From NCBI RefSeq assembly GCF_041146395.1, contig NC_091012.1, positions 11,894,193-11,958,192 of the forward strand: a stretch of 64,000 nt of DNA. The letters run 5' to 3'. This document shows positions 46,791-58,267 of the stretch, in pieces (within the stretch, counting starts at the first letter, position 1; each line of letters begins with the position of its first letter). The stretch is from Eulemur rufifrons (taxonomy: Eukaryota; Chordata; Mammalia; Primates; Lemuridae). Made by a program: the position numbers and the translations under genes. Under the pieces are notes generated by a model that saw only the letters and a list, made by a program, of their open reading frames with translations, had not been told where the DNA came from and made no database searches.

Positions 46791-47995
46791 TTTTTTTTTT
46801 TTTTTGGGTGTTTGAATTATGAATTTATTTACAACTTGCCTAGGTTATAATAAATGATTACTGTTCTATTATAAAAAAAACATAAAAGTAAATGTTTCTT
46901 TTAAATACAAAGACTGCAAATGAATACATGAAAAAATTACACACATGTACAATATTTATAATTTATAAATGCAAAGTTAAGACCTCTTTAAGTTATTGCA
47001 CTTGTGCATTTTACAAAGATTTTTATGTCATACATACAAAATTATTTTTTTAATTTACTAACTCATCAACTATGATAAAGTTGAATATTGTTAACTTGAA
47101 ATTCTTTCTCTTTCCAATAGAGAGCCTATCAAAACTTTGGATGCAGATTTGTTGACTCTACAAATCAGTTCTTACGAGCATTGTATTTTTGATAGCACAT
47201 AAACTCTATTACACTCCAGCAGCTTTTGGTCAGCAAGGAGATCATCACCTGCAAACTCTTAGATGCCGTATCTAGATATAGATATAGAATCACTTTTGTT
47301 CATATGTTTATGTAAAGAAAGTCACCTGTCTTCTCAGAAAGAATCAAGATGCTGAATTTGTACAAATTTTGGTAAACACAGTGTTTTGGGCAAGCACGTA
47401 ATTTCAGATAGGTAGGGGCATTGTGTAGAAATACCTCTGTGGATAAATCTATTGTACTTTCAATTTGCACACTAAATGAACACATAGCATATACACCATA
47501 TAACACATCAGATGGAAAATAATGTTTCCATATGTCATTTATACAGGCTATTTCAGATACAGCATAGGAATGGATATTAAAGTGACTAAAGAAAAAAATA
47601 AAGACTGTAATGCCCATGGTATAATGATATTTTAGTTGGGCTTAAGTATTAGATAATACACTTTTAAAACTTAACTTACAATAGAAATAAAACCTTTCCA
47701 CTTAAACTTCTGCCAATACACAGTACTATAAAAACATTGGTTGAAAACTGAACTGTGTAAACCAACTTCCTATTTGGCAAACTCTGGACTCAGCTGTGTC
47801 TGTCTTGGTCCTTAGGTGACGTTACTCACCCCCCACAGAGCCATGCCCTGTGTGATTGCAGTTGCAGTTTTCTCACACCTGCAGGAAAGAGCAGGTACAC
47901 TATATCCGACTTAAAAAGCACTGCTTTCCATTGTTGAGGGAAGAAGAGAAAAATCAAGTGAAGATAGTAATGCTTCTTGGGATTTTAAATGTGTT
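46791..47995 (-). pseudogene. Possible retrocopy of a 3' UTR or non-coding RNA on the - strand
   Basis: A run of about 15 T at 46791-46805 is followed by 1.2 kb of non-repetitive AT-rich sequence. This is what a - strand poly(A) tail with upstream cDNA would look like. The longest - strand open frame (47617-47300, 105 codons) matches nothing I know. I could not find the matching target-site duplication or identify a parent, so this is only a suggestion. The right limit is approximate. Confidence 0.25.
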
Positions 47996-48983
47996 TCTTG
48001 GGAAACATTGACATGTCTTTCTTTTTGTTCTATCTTCTTAATTTGGAACGAGCACACCACTGAAACTTTTTTCTTTCTTTTTTGCTATTTTTATCCATCA
48101 CATAAAATGCATCCAATGCTTCAGATAACCAAAATATCCAGTTTAAAAAAAGATTTAAGAAGTGTGTACTGCATTGGATATCACTTATTTAAACTTAATA
48201 TAAATGTATAAAGAAGTCAGCAAAAGGTGTATCAGGATAACTGCTTATGCTCATGTAAAAATGTAACAGCCATGCACTGGCAAGTCTCCTCTAACTTTAA
48301 GATTTTATTTCACCCTTGGCTCTTACCCTTTCACATAAACTATGCTCAATTTTTTATCTTGAAAAGAAACTTCCTTACTCATACATTTCCCTTTAACTAA
48401 TACTACAACTCTCTTCTCAGTCAAATGTTTGGGAAAACAAACCCTCAGTTTCTGTCTTCACTTTCTTACCTCTAGTTCACTTCTTTCCCCATTGCCTGCC
48501 ATCCAGCTCACTCACACACATCCCCAGTCACTGAATTGCCATAGGCAATGGCATCTGTAACCTTCCTCTCCTCCTGGTGACATTTGACTGTGTTCTTTAG
48601 GGTATTACATATTGAGTGCCTATTGAGCAAGCACTGTGCTAGGTGCTGCCATTACAGAAATGAGAAGAGCAGATGTCGTCCCCATTGTGATGGGACTCAC
48701 TTGATCAGGTTTCACTGCTCAGTTTTGCAGGCTTCACTTAATGCCTCTTAACTTTGCCTATTCTCCAAGTCTCTTTCCTTTCCAACCCCCATTATTATAC
48801 ACAACTTCTCATGGTAATCGCTTCTATACCCATGGCTTCAATCACTTTCTATATGCTCTGATGACAACACAATTTTAAATTGGTTTTTATTTAACAACAT
48901 TATTTTATACAAAATACCTCATTTGATAAAACAATAGATATGAAGTTATTCTGTGAAAGTAATCACTTAAAAATATGACAATC
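47996..48983. other. Intergenic DNA with a probable L2 relic
   Basis: The segment at about 48595-48700 ('attgagtgcctattgagcaagcactgtgctaggtgctgcc') resembles an L2 end. Confidence 0.5.
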
Positions 48984-49265
48984 AACTGGGTGTGGCTCAT
49001 GCCTGTAACCCTAACAATTTGGGTGCCTTAGATGGGAACATTGCTTGAGGCCAGGAGTTCAAAACCAGCCTGAGAAACATAACAAGATCTTGTCTCTAAA
49101 CACACACACACAAAATAGCAGGATATAGTGGCACATACCTGTAGTCTACGCTACTCAGGAGGTTGGGGCAGGTGGGTCACTTAAGTCCAGAAATTTGAGG
49201 TTACAGTAAGCTATTGTGATGCCACTGCACTCTAGCCTAGACAATGGAATGAGACCCTATGTCAC
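48984..49265 (+). mobile_element. Old Alu (AluJ-like)
   Basis: Diverged dimer: 'ggtgtggctcatgcctgtaaccc', 'ggccaggagttcaaaaccagcctgag', an (AC)n linker, then 'atgccactgcactctagcct'. Confidence 0.9.
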
Positions 49266-49804
49266 AAAAACTGTGAGATGCTTAACATATAAATTTAAGG
49301 AAATTTTCCCAATTACTCGTAATGTTTGATTTATTATGTAATTTTTGAAAACATAAGTTGGGATGTCACAAAATGGATTTAGCCTACAGAGGTTTCAACA
49401 AGAGAATGCCATTTTAATGAGCCTTTTAGAGTCAAAAACTATCTCCTTCCACAAACCTATTCCTCTTCCTGCATTTTCTGTCTAGGAGGAAGGCACTGCC
49501 ATCTACCCAGTCCCCAAAACTAAAGCCTTAGCTGCCGCTGTTTCCACCTACTCCTACTTTTCTTCCACACCAATCTTCCTACAGTATCTCCTAAATGACC
49601 ACAAATCCTTTGCCTCCACTTCAGTCACTGATGCCGCCTTTAGTTTAAATCCTCACTCCTCTCCTAGATGAACATAAAGTCTGTTGTCCTGTTGCTTCTT
49701 TCAATCCCTCCTTACTGTGCAAGTGACCTCACTACAAACACATGTGCTAGTGCCTCTTCAACCTTACAGGGTTCAATACCTCTCATTTTCAAGGACAAAA
49801 TTAA

Positions 49805-49990
49805 AACTACCCCAGCATCTAATTGGGGGTCAGAAATATCTAGGTTTGCATCCCAGATTCAAGCACTGTTCAGCAGTGTGACCTCAGATGACAGAACTCT
49901 CTAAGCCTTTGTTTTCTCATCTGCCTGAACTCACTGATGGTTGCGACTGTTTCATACCCACAGTGCCTGGCACATAGAAGGGGCTTAATG
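49805..49990 (+). mobile_element. MIR SINE relic
   Basis: The MIR order is visible: 'ttcaagcactgttcagcagtgtgacc', 'ctaagcctttgttttctcatctg', 'acagtgcctggcacatagaaggggctta'. Confidence 0.8.
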
Positions 49991-50079
49991 CATCCAGTTA
50001 AATGAAGGGAAAGCATTTTAAAGTTCACATCAAAAAGTTCTTCTCCTTTTTAAAAAGTATACTTGACTTTTAGTTTCTA

Positions 50080-51240
50080 ATAATCAGGGTCAGGCGCTTG
50101 TAGGAATCCAGATTGTCTGGGGTCAAATCCTTGTCTCACCACCAGAGCAGTCATGTGACCTTGGGGAAGGTACTGCCTTCTGCATGTCAATTCCTTCTGT
50201 ATTAACAAAACCTAACACGTTAGTAACTGTTATTTTGACTTCTATAAAAATATCTTGCTTGCATTTATTTCTTCATAGTCCTATCATTGAAATTCTCCAT
50301 TCATCTCTTTCTTTCCTCTATAATTTATCTGCTAAATGATCAGGACATTTAACCTGGACTTTACTGATTTCAGAATCATGAAAGAGTTCAAATTGTTTCT
50401 CTGAACTTTGTGTTTTCTACAAATTAGCATACAAATCCAGAGGCTTCATCAGATTGAGATTTGATCCCTTTGGCAAGGTTACAGGTGATGATATGAGATT
50501 TTTAATCAAAAGGTATATAATGTCTGATTTCATTCTTATGCTAACTAATGGTTGTAAAATGGTGATTGTCAATCTTTAAAAAATTATCAGCTGAAATAGT
50601 TTTGCACAGAGATACTTCTTCTCATCTAATATCTTGTTACCCAGCGGTACAGAACATATATAAATACAGAAATATATAAATGTCAGAAAAAGTGATTATT
50701 TTTTATTTTTATTTAATCAGTTTTGAAGATAATGAACTAGTTTCCATCCTCCTCAGGTAACAATTTTGCATTTTTTTCTTTAGTTCATAATCCATAATTT
50801 GAATTTCTTGGTTCAAATTCAAATTCAGGACTATATATTTTTTAACTTCTTCCATGTTCAATCTCAAATTCCTTTATTCTATACCAAGAATTCTGGTTCT
50901 CTAAGACACATTGAATGATATAAATATAAGCACCCATAGTTTGCTCATTCCCTTTATCCCACTGTACTCATGAAATAGTCCTATAATAATACTAGTGCTG
51001 CTGCTACTATTAATTATAACTACTGAAAAGTAAGAAAAAGGAACTACATACACTACCTGTAATATGTACCTATTATATTAAGGTTGTACTATATATTGTC
51101 AGAAAATATAGCCATTTTATTCAAAAAAAAAAAAAAAAAAAAACCTAACACGTCATTGTTTGGGGGGTTAAATGAGTATACCACAGCTGGAATAGTATAG
51201 GGCACATAGTGCCTGCCAAATGTTAACTATTCATCTTCAT
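50080..51240 (+). mobile_element. MIR SINE split by a retro-insertion
   Basis: The left half (50080-50220) holds the MIR core ('gtcatgtgaccttggggaaggtactgcc'). The right half (51154-51240) holds the MIR tail ('ttaaatgagtataccac', 'agggcacatagtgcctgccaaatgttaa'). Removing 50221-51153 joins the halves as a normal MIR. Confidence 0.75.
50221..51139 (+). mobile_element. Retro-inserted sequence of unknown origin with poly(A) tail and 14-bp target-site duplication
   Basis: The 14-bp sequence AAAACCTAACACGT occurs at 50207-50220 and again at 51140-51153, directly after a run of about 20 A. This is the signature of L1-mediated insertion of a polyadenylated RNA on the + strand. The 900-base body is AT-rich, has no useful open frame, no L1 or Alu text and no canonical AATAAA next to the tail. 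It could be a 3' UTR, a long non-coding RNA or an unfamiliar repeat. Confidence 0.8.
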
Positions 51241-53489
51241 GGAATCAGAACTGTGGTACCCCACAGTGTGATTTCCAATTTTGTATGAGGGAATTGTGTT
51301 TTATGTGTTGTTGTTAGTAAAAGAAGGAAAATCTGGAAACTGCTGCCTTGGAAGAAAGAAAGAATCAAAGGTGAGAAAAGGAAGTTGGTGAGTCCCAGCA
51401 ATTCAGACCTGGGAGGGATGAATCTGATCCCTATTTTATGGACAGTGAAGTGGAGGGTGATGTATCCTCAGGTCTCACTCAAGACACACAGTAGCAATCT
51501 TTATTGAGAGTAGGACCAGTTCCCTGGGGGTTGTTATGGTCATGTGACAGGTGAAAACTAATACTTCTGAGAATACAAGAGAACATTTAGTTACAAGAAC
51601 AAATTTGGGTATAAATTTGGTGAGCAAATGAAAGCTGTTGGACTCTGAAAAACTGAGTTGTTAATGGAACCAGCTCTTTACTGACAGGGGCTTTCTATAG
51701 GGTCCATTGATGAGGATGGCTTTGAGGAACAAATGCCCACTGTGCTTCCCACGGGACTGGAAAGTTCCCAGTAGCCAGGAATGAAAACTGGAGTCCGGTG
51801 CTCACCATGGGAGGGGTGGGGCAGGGAAGGGCAGGACATTGTGAGTCATGTGCGTGGGCTCTGAGGTAGGCATGTTGGGGGGTGGGACTCTGCGTGTGAT
51901 TGGTTCCTTGTAACCAAGTAACCACAGGACACATTCTGGTTGGCAAGAGCCTGCCAGGGCAATTGGCCTTCAGTCAGGAGGAGGTGACAGAAGAGGAGGA
52001 GGTCGGACTGAGCTCTCTTCTAGCAGTGGCTGTGCCATTCAGTATTTTTTGGATATTTACCACTTTTAAATAAGCCCAGCTTGTCACTGCCCTAGCACAC
52101 AAGTCAGCTCGGGGGAGGCAGCCACTGCCCTGGTTTGGGGGTGTGGCAGAGGCTGGAACCCTGCCCAGAGCAGGGCTGCAGGGTCAGCAGGCTGCCGAGA
52201 GAGGAGGAGTCGGGGGCAAGCAAAGGTACAGGCAAAAGGCAACAAGGGGAAACAGCAGAGGCAGCCCCTGGGGAACATGCTGAGCTGTTGTGTGTCCCCC
52301 AATACCAGCCCCACATTGGGCTGGCGTATCCATGCAATTGAGATGGACTATGAGTCTGAGATCTACCTGGCGGCAGCCAGAAACATGATGGCAGTGGCTT
52401 GTGCACCTGCTGCCATGGAGCCTGCTGAACTGGATTCTGGAGGTGGTGAGGGCCCCCACCTGCAGCACATCAGCGACAAGGGGATGCCCAAAGGTAGGGA
52501 GGTGGCACACCTCAGACACATCTGTGGCCTCTGCCTCCCCCAGGGTTCCCTGGGAGGCATCCACTATCTCAGGCTCCTTCCTACCTGGAGCTGCTTTTCC
52601 AGGGGTGGGTACCAGGGATGAAGGCTGGCTCTGCCTCATGTCCCCACCTTTTACCTTTTCCCAACCTTGTCTGGCCAGTTTCCTTCCTTCCTCCTGACCC
52701 AAATTACCAGTTGCTGCTCCTTCTTTCCATTCCCCCAACCCCACATGGGAGCCTGCAGCCCACACCTCCTTTGGTCTGTAGTTCTCTTCATCATCCCATA
52801 GGAACTTATAAATCTTTTTGGTATATTCTCTCCCATTTCTCAATGAACATTCAGCTACCCTCATGTATGGAGTATTCATCCCATTCTCTATCCTTCCCCA
52901 TCCAAAGTGAAGGAGCCAGGGAAGGGCCTCATTGTTCCTTCCTCCCAGTCATTAAGGTAGCTGATAGTCAGGATAGTTCACACCCAAATATTTGAGGATT
53001 TCTTATTTAAATTCAAAATAGAAGTTGCCATAGGAGACTCTATATGGTATTCTTAATACAGGTTTTCTGTTGCCTTGATGAAAGCTTTCTTTTTCCCTTC
53101 CAACTATAATTCAAACACAAAGAAAGAAATTTGGGGACTGCTTAAAATAACTGAAAAGTGTGAAATGTTATTCCCAGAGCTGCAGAATTTTTTTTACATG
53201 AAGTAGTTTACCCATGGATTTGTGATTTCTTTAAAATTCTAACTTTGACACAGATATATCTTCAGTGACTTAAGACTTCATTTTCCTGCTCTAAAGGAGG
53301 GGTGGTGTAAAGGTTTGGGAGTTAAAATGCCAGACCCTGCCTGTAAAAGACTTTTTCCATGGCTCCCCTCCTCTGGCCCCCAGTAGAATCCTGTTCAAAG
53401 ATAAGAATGTTGAGGTAAAAGTTCTTAAGACCATAAACCACTGGGAGGAGGGAGATGGGAGGAGGAAAAGGAAGAAATATTTGAGTTTG
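51241..53489. other. Mixed region with a GC-rich island and unrecognised open frames
   Basis: A GC-rich stretch at 51690-52700 carries several overlapping open frames on both strands (up to 231 codons on -, 114 codons on +). The + frame from 52277 (MLSCCVSPNTSPTLGWR) has a weak Cys-Cys start resembling some RalGDS-like first exons, but I cannot support this. Base composition alone explains long frames in GC-rich DNA. No splice-site pair stands out. Confidence 0.35.
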
Positions 53490-53709
53490 TTTTTTTTTAC
53501 TTTTCTTTAAATTTCAGCATATTATGGGGTACAAAAGTTCAGGTTATGTATTTTGCCCATGTCACCCCCACCCCCCTCCCGGGTCAGAGCTTCAAGCATG
53601 TCCATTCCCCAGACAGTGTGCATCACACTCATTATATAGGTATACACCCATCCCCTCCTCACCCCCACATCTGCCCGACACCCAATTAGTGTTATTCCCA
53701 AATGTGTAC
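53490..53709 (-). mobile_element. L1 3'-UTR-only fragment
   Basis: A T-rich head is followed by the reverse of the lemur L1 terminus ('tttcagcatattatggggtacaaaagttcaggtta') and one G-rich unit (C-rich on this strand), ending before ORF2. Short direct repeats TTGAGTTT at 53482-53489 and 53710-53717 are a likely target-site duplication. Confidence 0.88.
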
Positions 53710-54490
53710 TTGAGTTTTTACTTCTAGAATTTTGAAAAGAGGTGAATCTAGGTAAAAATAATTTAGGATGACAAGGTGGTTTGTGAATAAAAACTAAGTG
53801 CTTTGAAATAGAAAACATTGTATCACAAAGATGTTTACATGTGGCTGGCTTATTTTTTCATTTAAATGCCAGTGGCTTCATTGCTATAGAAGAAAAGCCT
53901 TAGAGCTCTTCTATTGAAACTTTGGTTAGACTCTTAATTCACTTAAAAGTTAGAATAATTAAGCCTCATGACATGAGGGATGTGCCTTTGCAATTGGGAA
54001 GTGCTGTACTCACTTTTCAGAATATTCAAAACCTGCAAAAGAATGAACAAATATATTATATGAATTAATTGATTGTACCTTTATACACAAAGCATGTAAG
54101 TACTTGTGAAAATTTTTGCTCTGCTTGGTGGTTTAAAATAAGCCTGTGAGTGATTTTACAAAACAGTTAGTAGATGGGTAGCATAGGATGAGAATCCAAA
54201 ATGGTCTCTTTACATCATTCTTTAGGATGTACAACACATTTTCATGTACATCTTCTTTGGCCCTTCCAAATACAAATAAAGCCTGTGTATATTCTCTCTA
54301 TATTTCTGATGAAGAAACAAGGACTTAAAGATCTGAAATGACTGTGTAAGACAGCTACTGAACCACACAAAAGTTCTAAGTCCTCAGACTGGCATGGAGG
54401 TGGCAGATATACCAAATTTGGTTCTTAAAAAACTTTAAAAGCTGAGGAATGCATCGTATTAATATTTTACCCAGCTATTTAAAAAAAAAA
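53710..54490. other. Intergenic DNA, nothing recognised
   Basis: AT-rich sequence without gene or clear repeat signals. Confidence 0.5.
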
Positions 54491-54611
54491 ATTTAGAGAT
54501 AGATTTTGCTATCTTGCTCCACCTGGCCATGAACTCCTAGCCTCAAGCAATCCTCCCTCTACAGCCTCGAAATGTGATGGGATTACAGGTATGAACCACC
54601 ATGCCTGGCTT
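54491..54611 (-). mobile_element. Alu monomer relic
   Basis: A single diverged Alu-like monomer in reverse ('aactcctagcctcaagcaatcctccctc', 'gggattacaggtatgaaccaccatgcctggc'). Confidence 0.75.
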
Positions 54612-54639
54612 GCATTGTTAGAAAGTACTTAAGTGTATA

Positions 54640-54840
54640 GCAATGGACTTGTAAAATAAACTGGTACATCCACACAAAGGAGTTCTATGAGCTATAAAAA
54701 TAATAATTTCTCTCTTTACTGCTATGGAGTCATCACTAGGATGTTATATGAAAAAGCAAGGGGGAGAACATACATTAACTTACATGAAAGAAAGCAGGGG
54801 AAATATGTGTTTGTTTATTTAAAAAAAAAACACTGAAAGG
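54640..54840 (+). mobile_element. Old L1 3' UTR relic
   Basis: The text 'ggtacatccacacaaaggagttctatgagctataaaa' and 'ggatgttatatgaaaaagcaaggggg' fits an ancient L1M/L1ME 3' end. Confidence 0.6.
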
Positions 54841-54850
54841 AATTTTTTTT

Positions 54851-55208
54851 TTTATTTTTATTTTTTTTTTATTTTTTATTTTTTTTTGAGACAGAGTCTC
54901 ACTCTGTTGCCCAGGCTAGAGTGAGTGCCGTGGCGTCAGCCTAGCTCACAGCAACCTCAAACTCCTGAGCTCAAGCGATCCTCCTGTCTCAGCCTCCCGA
55001 GTAGCTGGGACTACAGGCATGCACCACCATGCCCGGCTAATTTTTTCTATATATATTTTTAGCTGTCCATATAATTTCTTTCTATTTTTAGTAGAGATGG
55101 GGTCTCGCTCTTGCTCAGGCTGGTCTCGAACTCCTGAGCTCAAACGATCCGCCCACCTCGGCCTCCCAGAGAGCTAGGATTACAGGCGTGAGCCACCGCG
55201 CCCGGCCA
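54851..55208 (-). mobile_element. Strepsirrhine-type Alu with target-site duplication
   Basis: This is a full-length, low-divergence Alu in reverse with the lemur linker extension ('agctgtccatataatttctttc') and a long T-rich head (ATTTTT units). TGAAAGGAATTTTTTTT is found at 54834-54850 and 55209-55225. It is the only young Alu in the right half of the window. Confidence 0.96.
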
Positions 55209-55226
55209 TGAAAGGAATTTTTTTTT

Positions 55227-57180
55227 GTGTGTGTGTGTGACTGTTTTTCTCTCAACTTTAGTAGATAGCCAAAGTGAATATTTGCCCAAGATATTGTTTT
55301 TGTATGGGTTTTCCAATGAATGTCAAATATTTACTTTTTGCTTTTGAGTTAGTGAAACCTTTGTGTTTTAGTTTATTGTGCATTATATAGTATATATATT
55401 GCTCTTGCATTTCATTCACTCCTCACAATGTTTTGATTTAGGTAGTGGAGAAATTATACCTGTTTTATATATGAGAAGACAGGCTTTGAGAAATATAAAT
55501 TGAGTTTCCAAGATTTTAAATAAGACTTGGTAGATCAAGAATGTAATTTCCAGACACATTGAATAGAGGAACAAAATTAATAGAATCACTTATATGGGCC
55601 TCTTTGGATATTACATTTTTTCTCACCTTTTTTTAGTGTACTAAAGTAATTAAGCTTTAGGGTTAAAACAGTAACATTAGATAATAAATGAAACAGAGGT
55701 ACCAGTAACACAGAAATGTTCTTAAAAGTCTAAGAAATGGAGTTAAGTGCTCTTAAGGAATATATGAAGGAAGAAAGGCATACTACAGTATATGAATTGT
55801 CACAGCTCAGTCACAGTCACTAAAATAAATTGAGGATTAAAAAAGTTAAGGCAAGACTTAGAGTTGATGCAGAGACAGATAAAAATTGAGAGACTTAAAA
55901 TATTTGTGTTATGGGCCATAAAACTAATACAATGTGCAGTATAGGGATGACAGAGCAGGTCAGTAAATGCAGTGAGCCTTTACATAAATGGGTGCCCAGC
56001 AGTTGGCCCAGAAACTGCTTCTATTTCATTGGGATATACTGCAATAAATATTGAAATCAATCTCTTTCTCTGAAATGTACTGGTTCTTTGATTAATTTCT
56101 TGGTCACTGCCCTCTCCCTTTAATGTTTTGCAAGGAAACTTATTTCTTGATAGTTTACAATTGTATAATTTTAACACTGTTAGCCTTTAATAATGCATTT
56201 CATTTATTCTAAGTTACATATATTTTTACATTTTAACATCTGTGCAATTGAGAGGGATCTTATAACTAGTAGAATCTTAGAGGAAAAGCAGTATTCAACA
56301 TTAGTGAGGTGTCTTATGGACTTTTTCCTCTGAGGGATGTTTACCTTAATTAATTAGTTTATTGTTTCCTCTCATGACAACTTTTATTATCCCATATGAT
56401 GGTAAAGTTTGTCTTATGGAAATTCAATAATCTGTTTTGTAGTCTCACTTAAATAGGAGATTATCCCACTTTGGTGACCTGCAGGCATAGGTAGGATCAA
56501 AATTTTTTAGAAGCTGTTCTATGACCTGCTCCAGAAGATAAGTTTGATGAATCCCCAAATTCACCATGCTGTGGGAAGAAAAACATGGGAGTTTAGCTTT
56601 GGATATTGAGGCCAAAATTAAAAACCTCACTTTCTGTTATGACAATGTTCCTGTAGATTAGAAAATTAAACTTTTTATGCAGCCCTCTTAAATCTGCCAT
56701 GAAGAATATCCCAGATACATCACAGATAAATAAATGAGTTCATTTATTGAATGGAGTTAAATTAGCCTTTGATTATCTAAAGAATGCTTGCCAAAAACCA
56801 CCCTCTTTGTTTTAGCATATTTGATATATTGAGCTGGTGTCTGACAGTAATTGGCCACAGCATCACTTGCTACTTGAGACTGATCCTGAAATGTGCTAGT
56901 CATATCAGCATAGAGGAGGGTGAGAGTGTTCCTATTTGATAAGTACAAGGAGGAGGTCATGTAGATGATTCATCTACTAGTTGCATCAGATTATTCAGGT
57001 ACAAGTTAAAAAAAAAAAAAAAGAAGTTGCATAGCCTAGTTTTAGTCTACATGTATGGAAAGATTCAACCATGGTGCATTTCCCAGTAGAATTTTTATAT
57101 TGTTGCCACCATATTTCTTCATATTTATTACTACACACTTCTTTCAAGACTGCTAAAAGTGATTAAAATTAATGTGTACC
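55227..57180. other. Intergenic or intronic AT-rich DNA, nothing recognised
   Basis: Possible MIR-like text lies near 55420-55510. No coding evidence. Confidence 0.45.
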
Positions 57181-57345
57181 TATTTTTTAGACAGAATCTC
57201 ACTCTATCTTCCAGGCTGGAGTACAGTGTTGTAATCATAGCTCACTGCAGCCTTGAACTTATGGGCTCAGATGATCCTCTTGTATCAGCCTCCAAAAGTG
57301 CTGGATTACAGGCATGAGCCTCTATGCCTGTAATCACAATGTGTA
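57181..57345 (-). mobile_element. Alu monomer relic
   Basis: Diverged reverse Alu-like sequence ('agacagaatctcactctatcttccaggctgg', 'ggattacaggcatgagcc'). Confidence 0.8.
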
Positions 57346-57404
57346 GCTGTTTTTAAAAGCATCTTTTTCATTCTTCTAAATTATCACGTCTTTTTCCTCT
57401 ACAG

Positions 57405-57479
57405 ATTGAACTTTGGAATCAAATCCAACTGGCCATCCAAGGGCAGGAGCAATTTTTCTGAGCAAATCTAAAATGGATG
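57405..57479 (+). other. Exon-like segment with strong splice sites, ending just after an ATG
   Basis: A polypyrimidine tract and AG ('cgtctttttcctctacag') precede a 75-base segment. It is followed by a consensus donor ('gtaagaca'). The segment contains an in-frame TGA upstream of a single ATG at 57473, and only two codons (Met-Asp) plus one base precede the donor. That is the usual form of a second, mostly untranslated exon of a gene on the + strand. I do not recognise the gene and see no convincing partner exon in the window. Confidence 0.4.
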
Positions 57480-58230
57480 GTAAGACAATATTTTTTTCCT
57501 CCAAGAAAAGACTAAAAACAGTTTCTGTTTTATGGAATGCCTTATAGAAAGTATTTAGAAGAACTCATAATTACTTTAAAATTTTCAACTTTTCATTTGT
57601 TCACCTGTCATTTTGACATTTGATACACTTGCCCCTAGTTGTCACTGTTTCACTGAGAACATCTAGACTTTCTGTTTATACAATTTGCCACCTCTTTATG
57701 AACACAATAGGCCCCATGATTTAGAAGTGGTCATAGATTTATCCCCATCTCTCCATATGTCTTTACCCTTCTTGCCCTGCTCCAAAGAACACACTTTAAA
57801 GATGAACGATCGGATTTAGCCTGCAGTTAGGTTTTTATTTGAGCAAATGAAAAAAAACTCAGTTGTTTACATGTGGGGATTGAACTATGATTTTGGCCCC
57901 TTTTAATACAGTGATCTAACCAGATGATCCTGTCACATCCACATCTGTCCTGCTCAGAAATTTACGCTATTCGAAACCTTTTCATCCTAATGTAATATAA
58001 ACATGCGCTGAGGTATTTCCCAGAGGTTGGCCTCAGCAAGTGAAACTACTGCCAATTTTCCAATCCTGCTTGTTTTAGGATGAGAATCAGAACCCTAGGA
58101 TTGTTCTGCACTCCTGCTTATTTACCTTAATGTTATGTTAAATCTTAGTTTATTTGCTAAAAAGCCATCTACAACCAGGTTTTTCAGTTGATCTCAACAG
58201 CAAGAATACAAGAAGTGAGGGTTGTATTAC
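57480..58230. other. Non-coding DNA, nothing recognised
   Basis: No further exon or repeat was recognised between the exon-like segment and the TAF10 retrocopy. Confidence 0.45.
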
Positions 58231-58267
58231 ATAAGAATATTAGAAGTCTGCCTCTCCCAGGGGTCAT

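Noticed and set aside
52184..52879. A 231-codon - strand frame in a GC-rich stretch
   Set aside because: No family resemblance, no splice or start context, and a comparable frame exists on the other strand. Base composition is sufficient to explain it.
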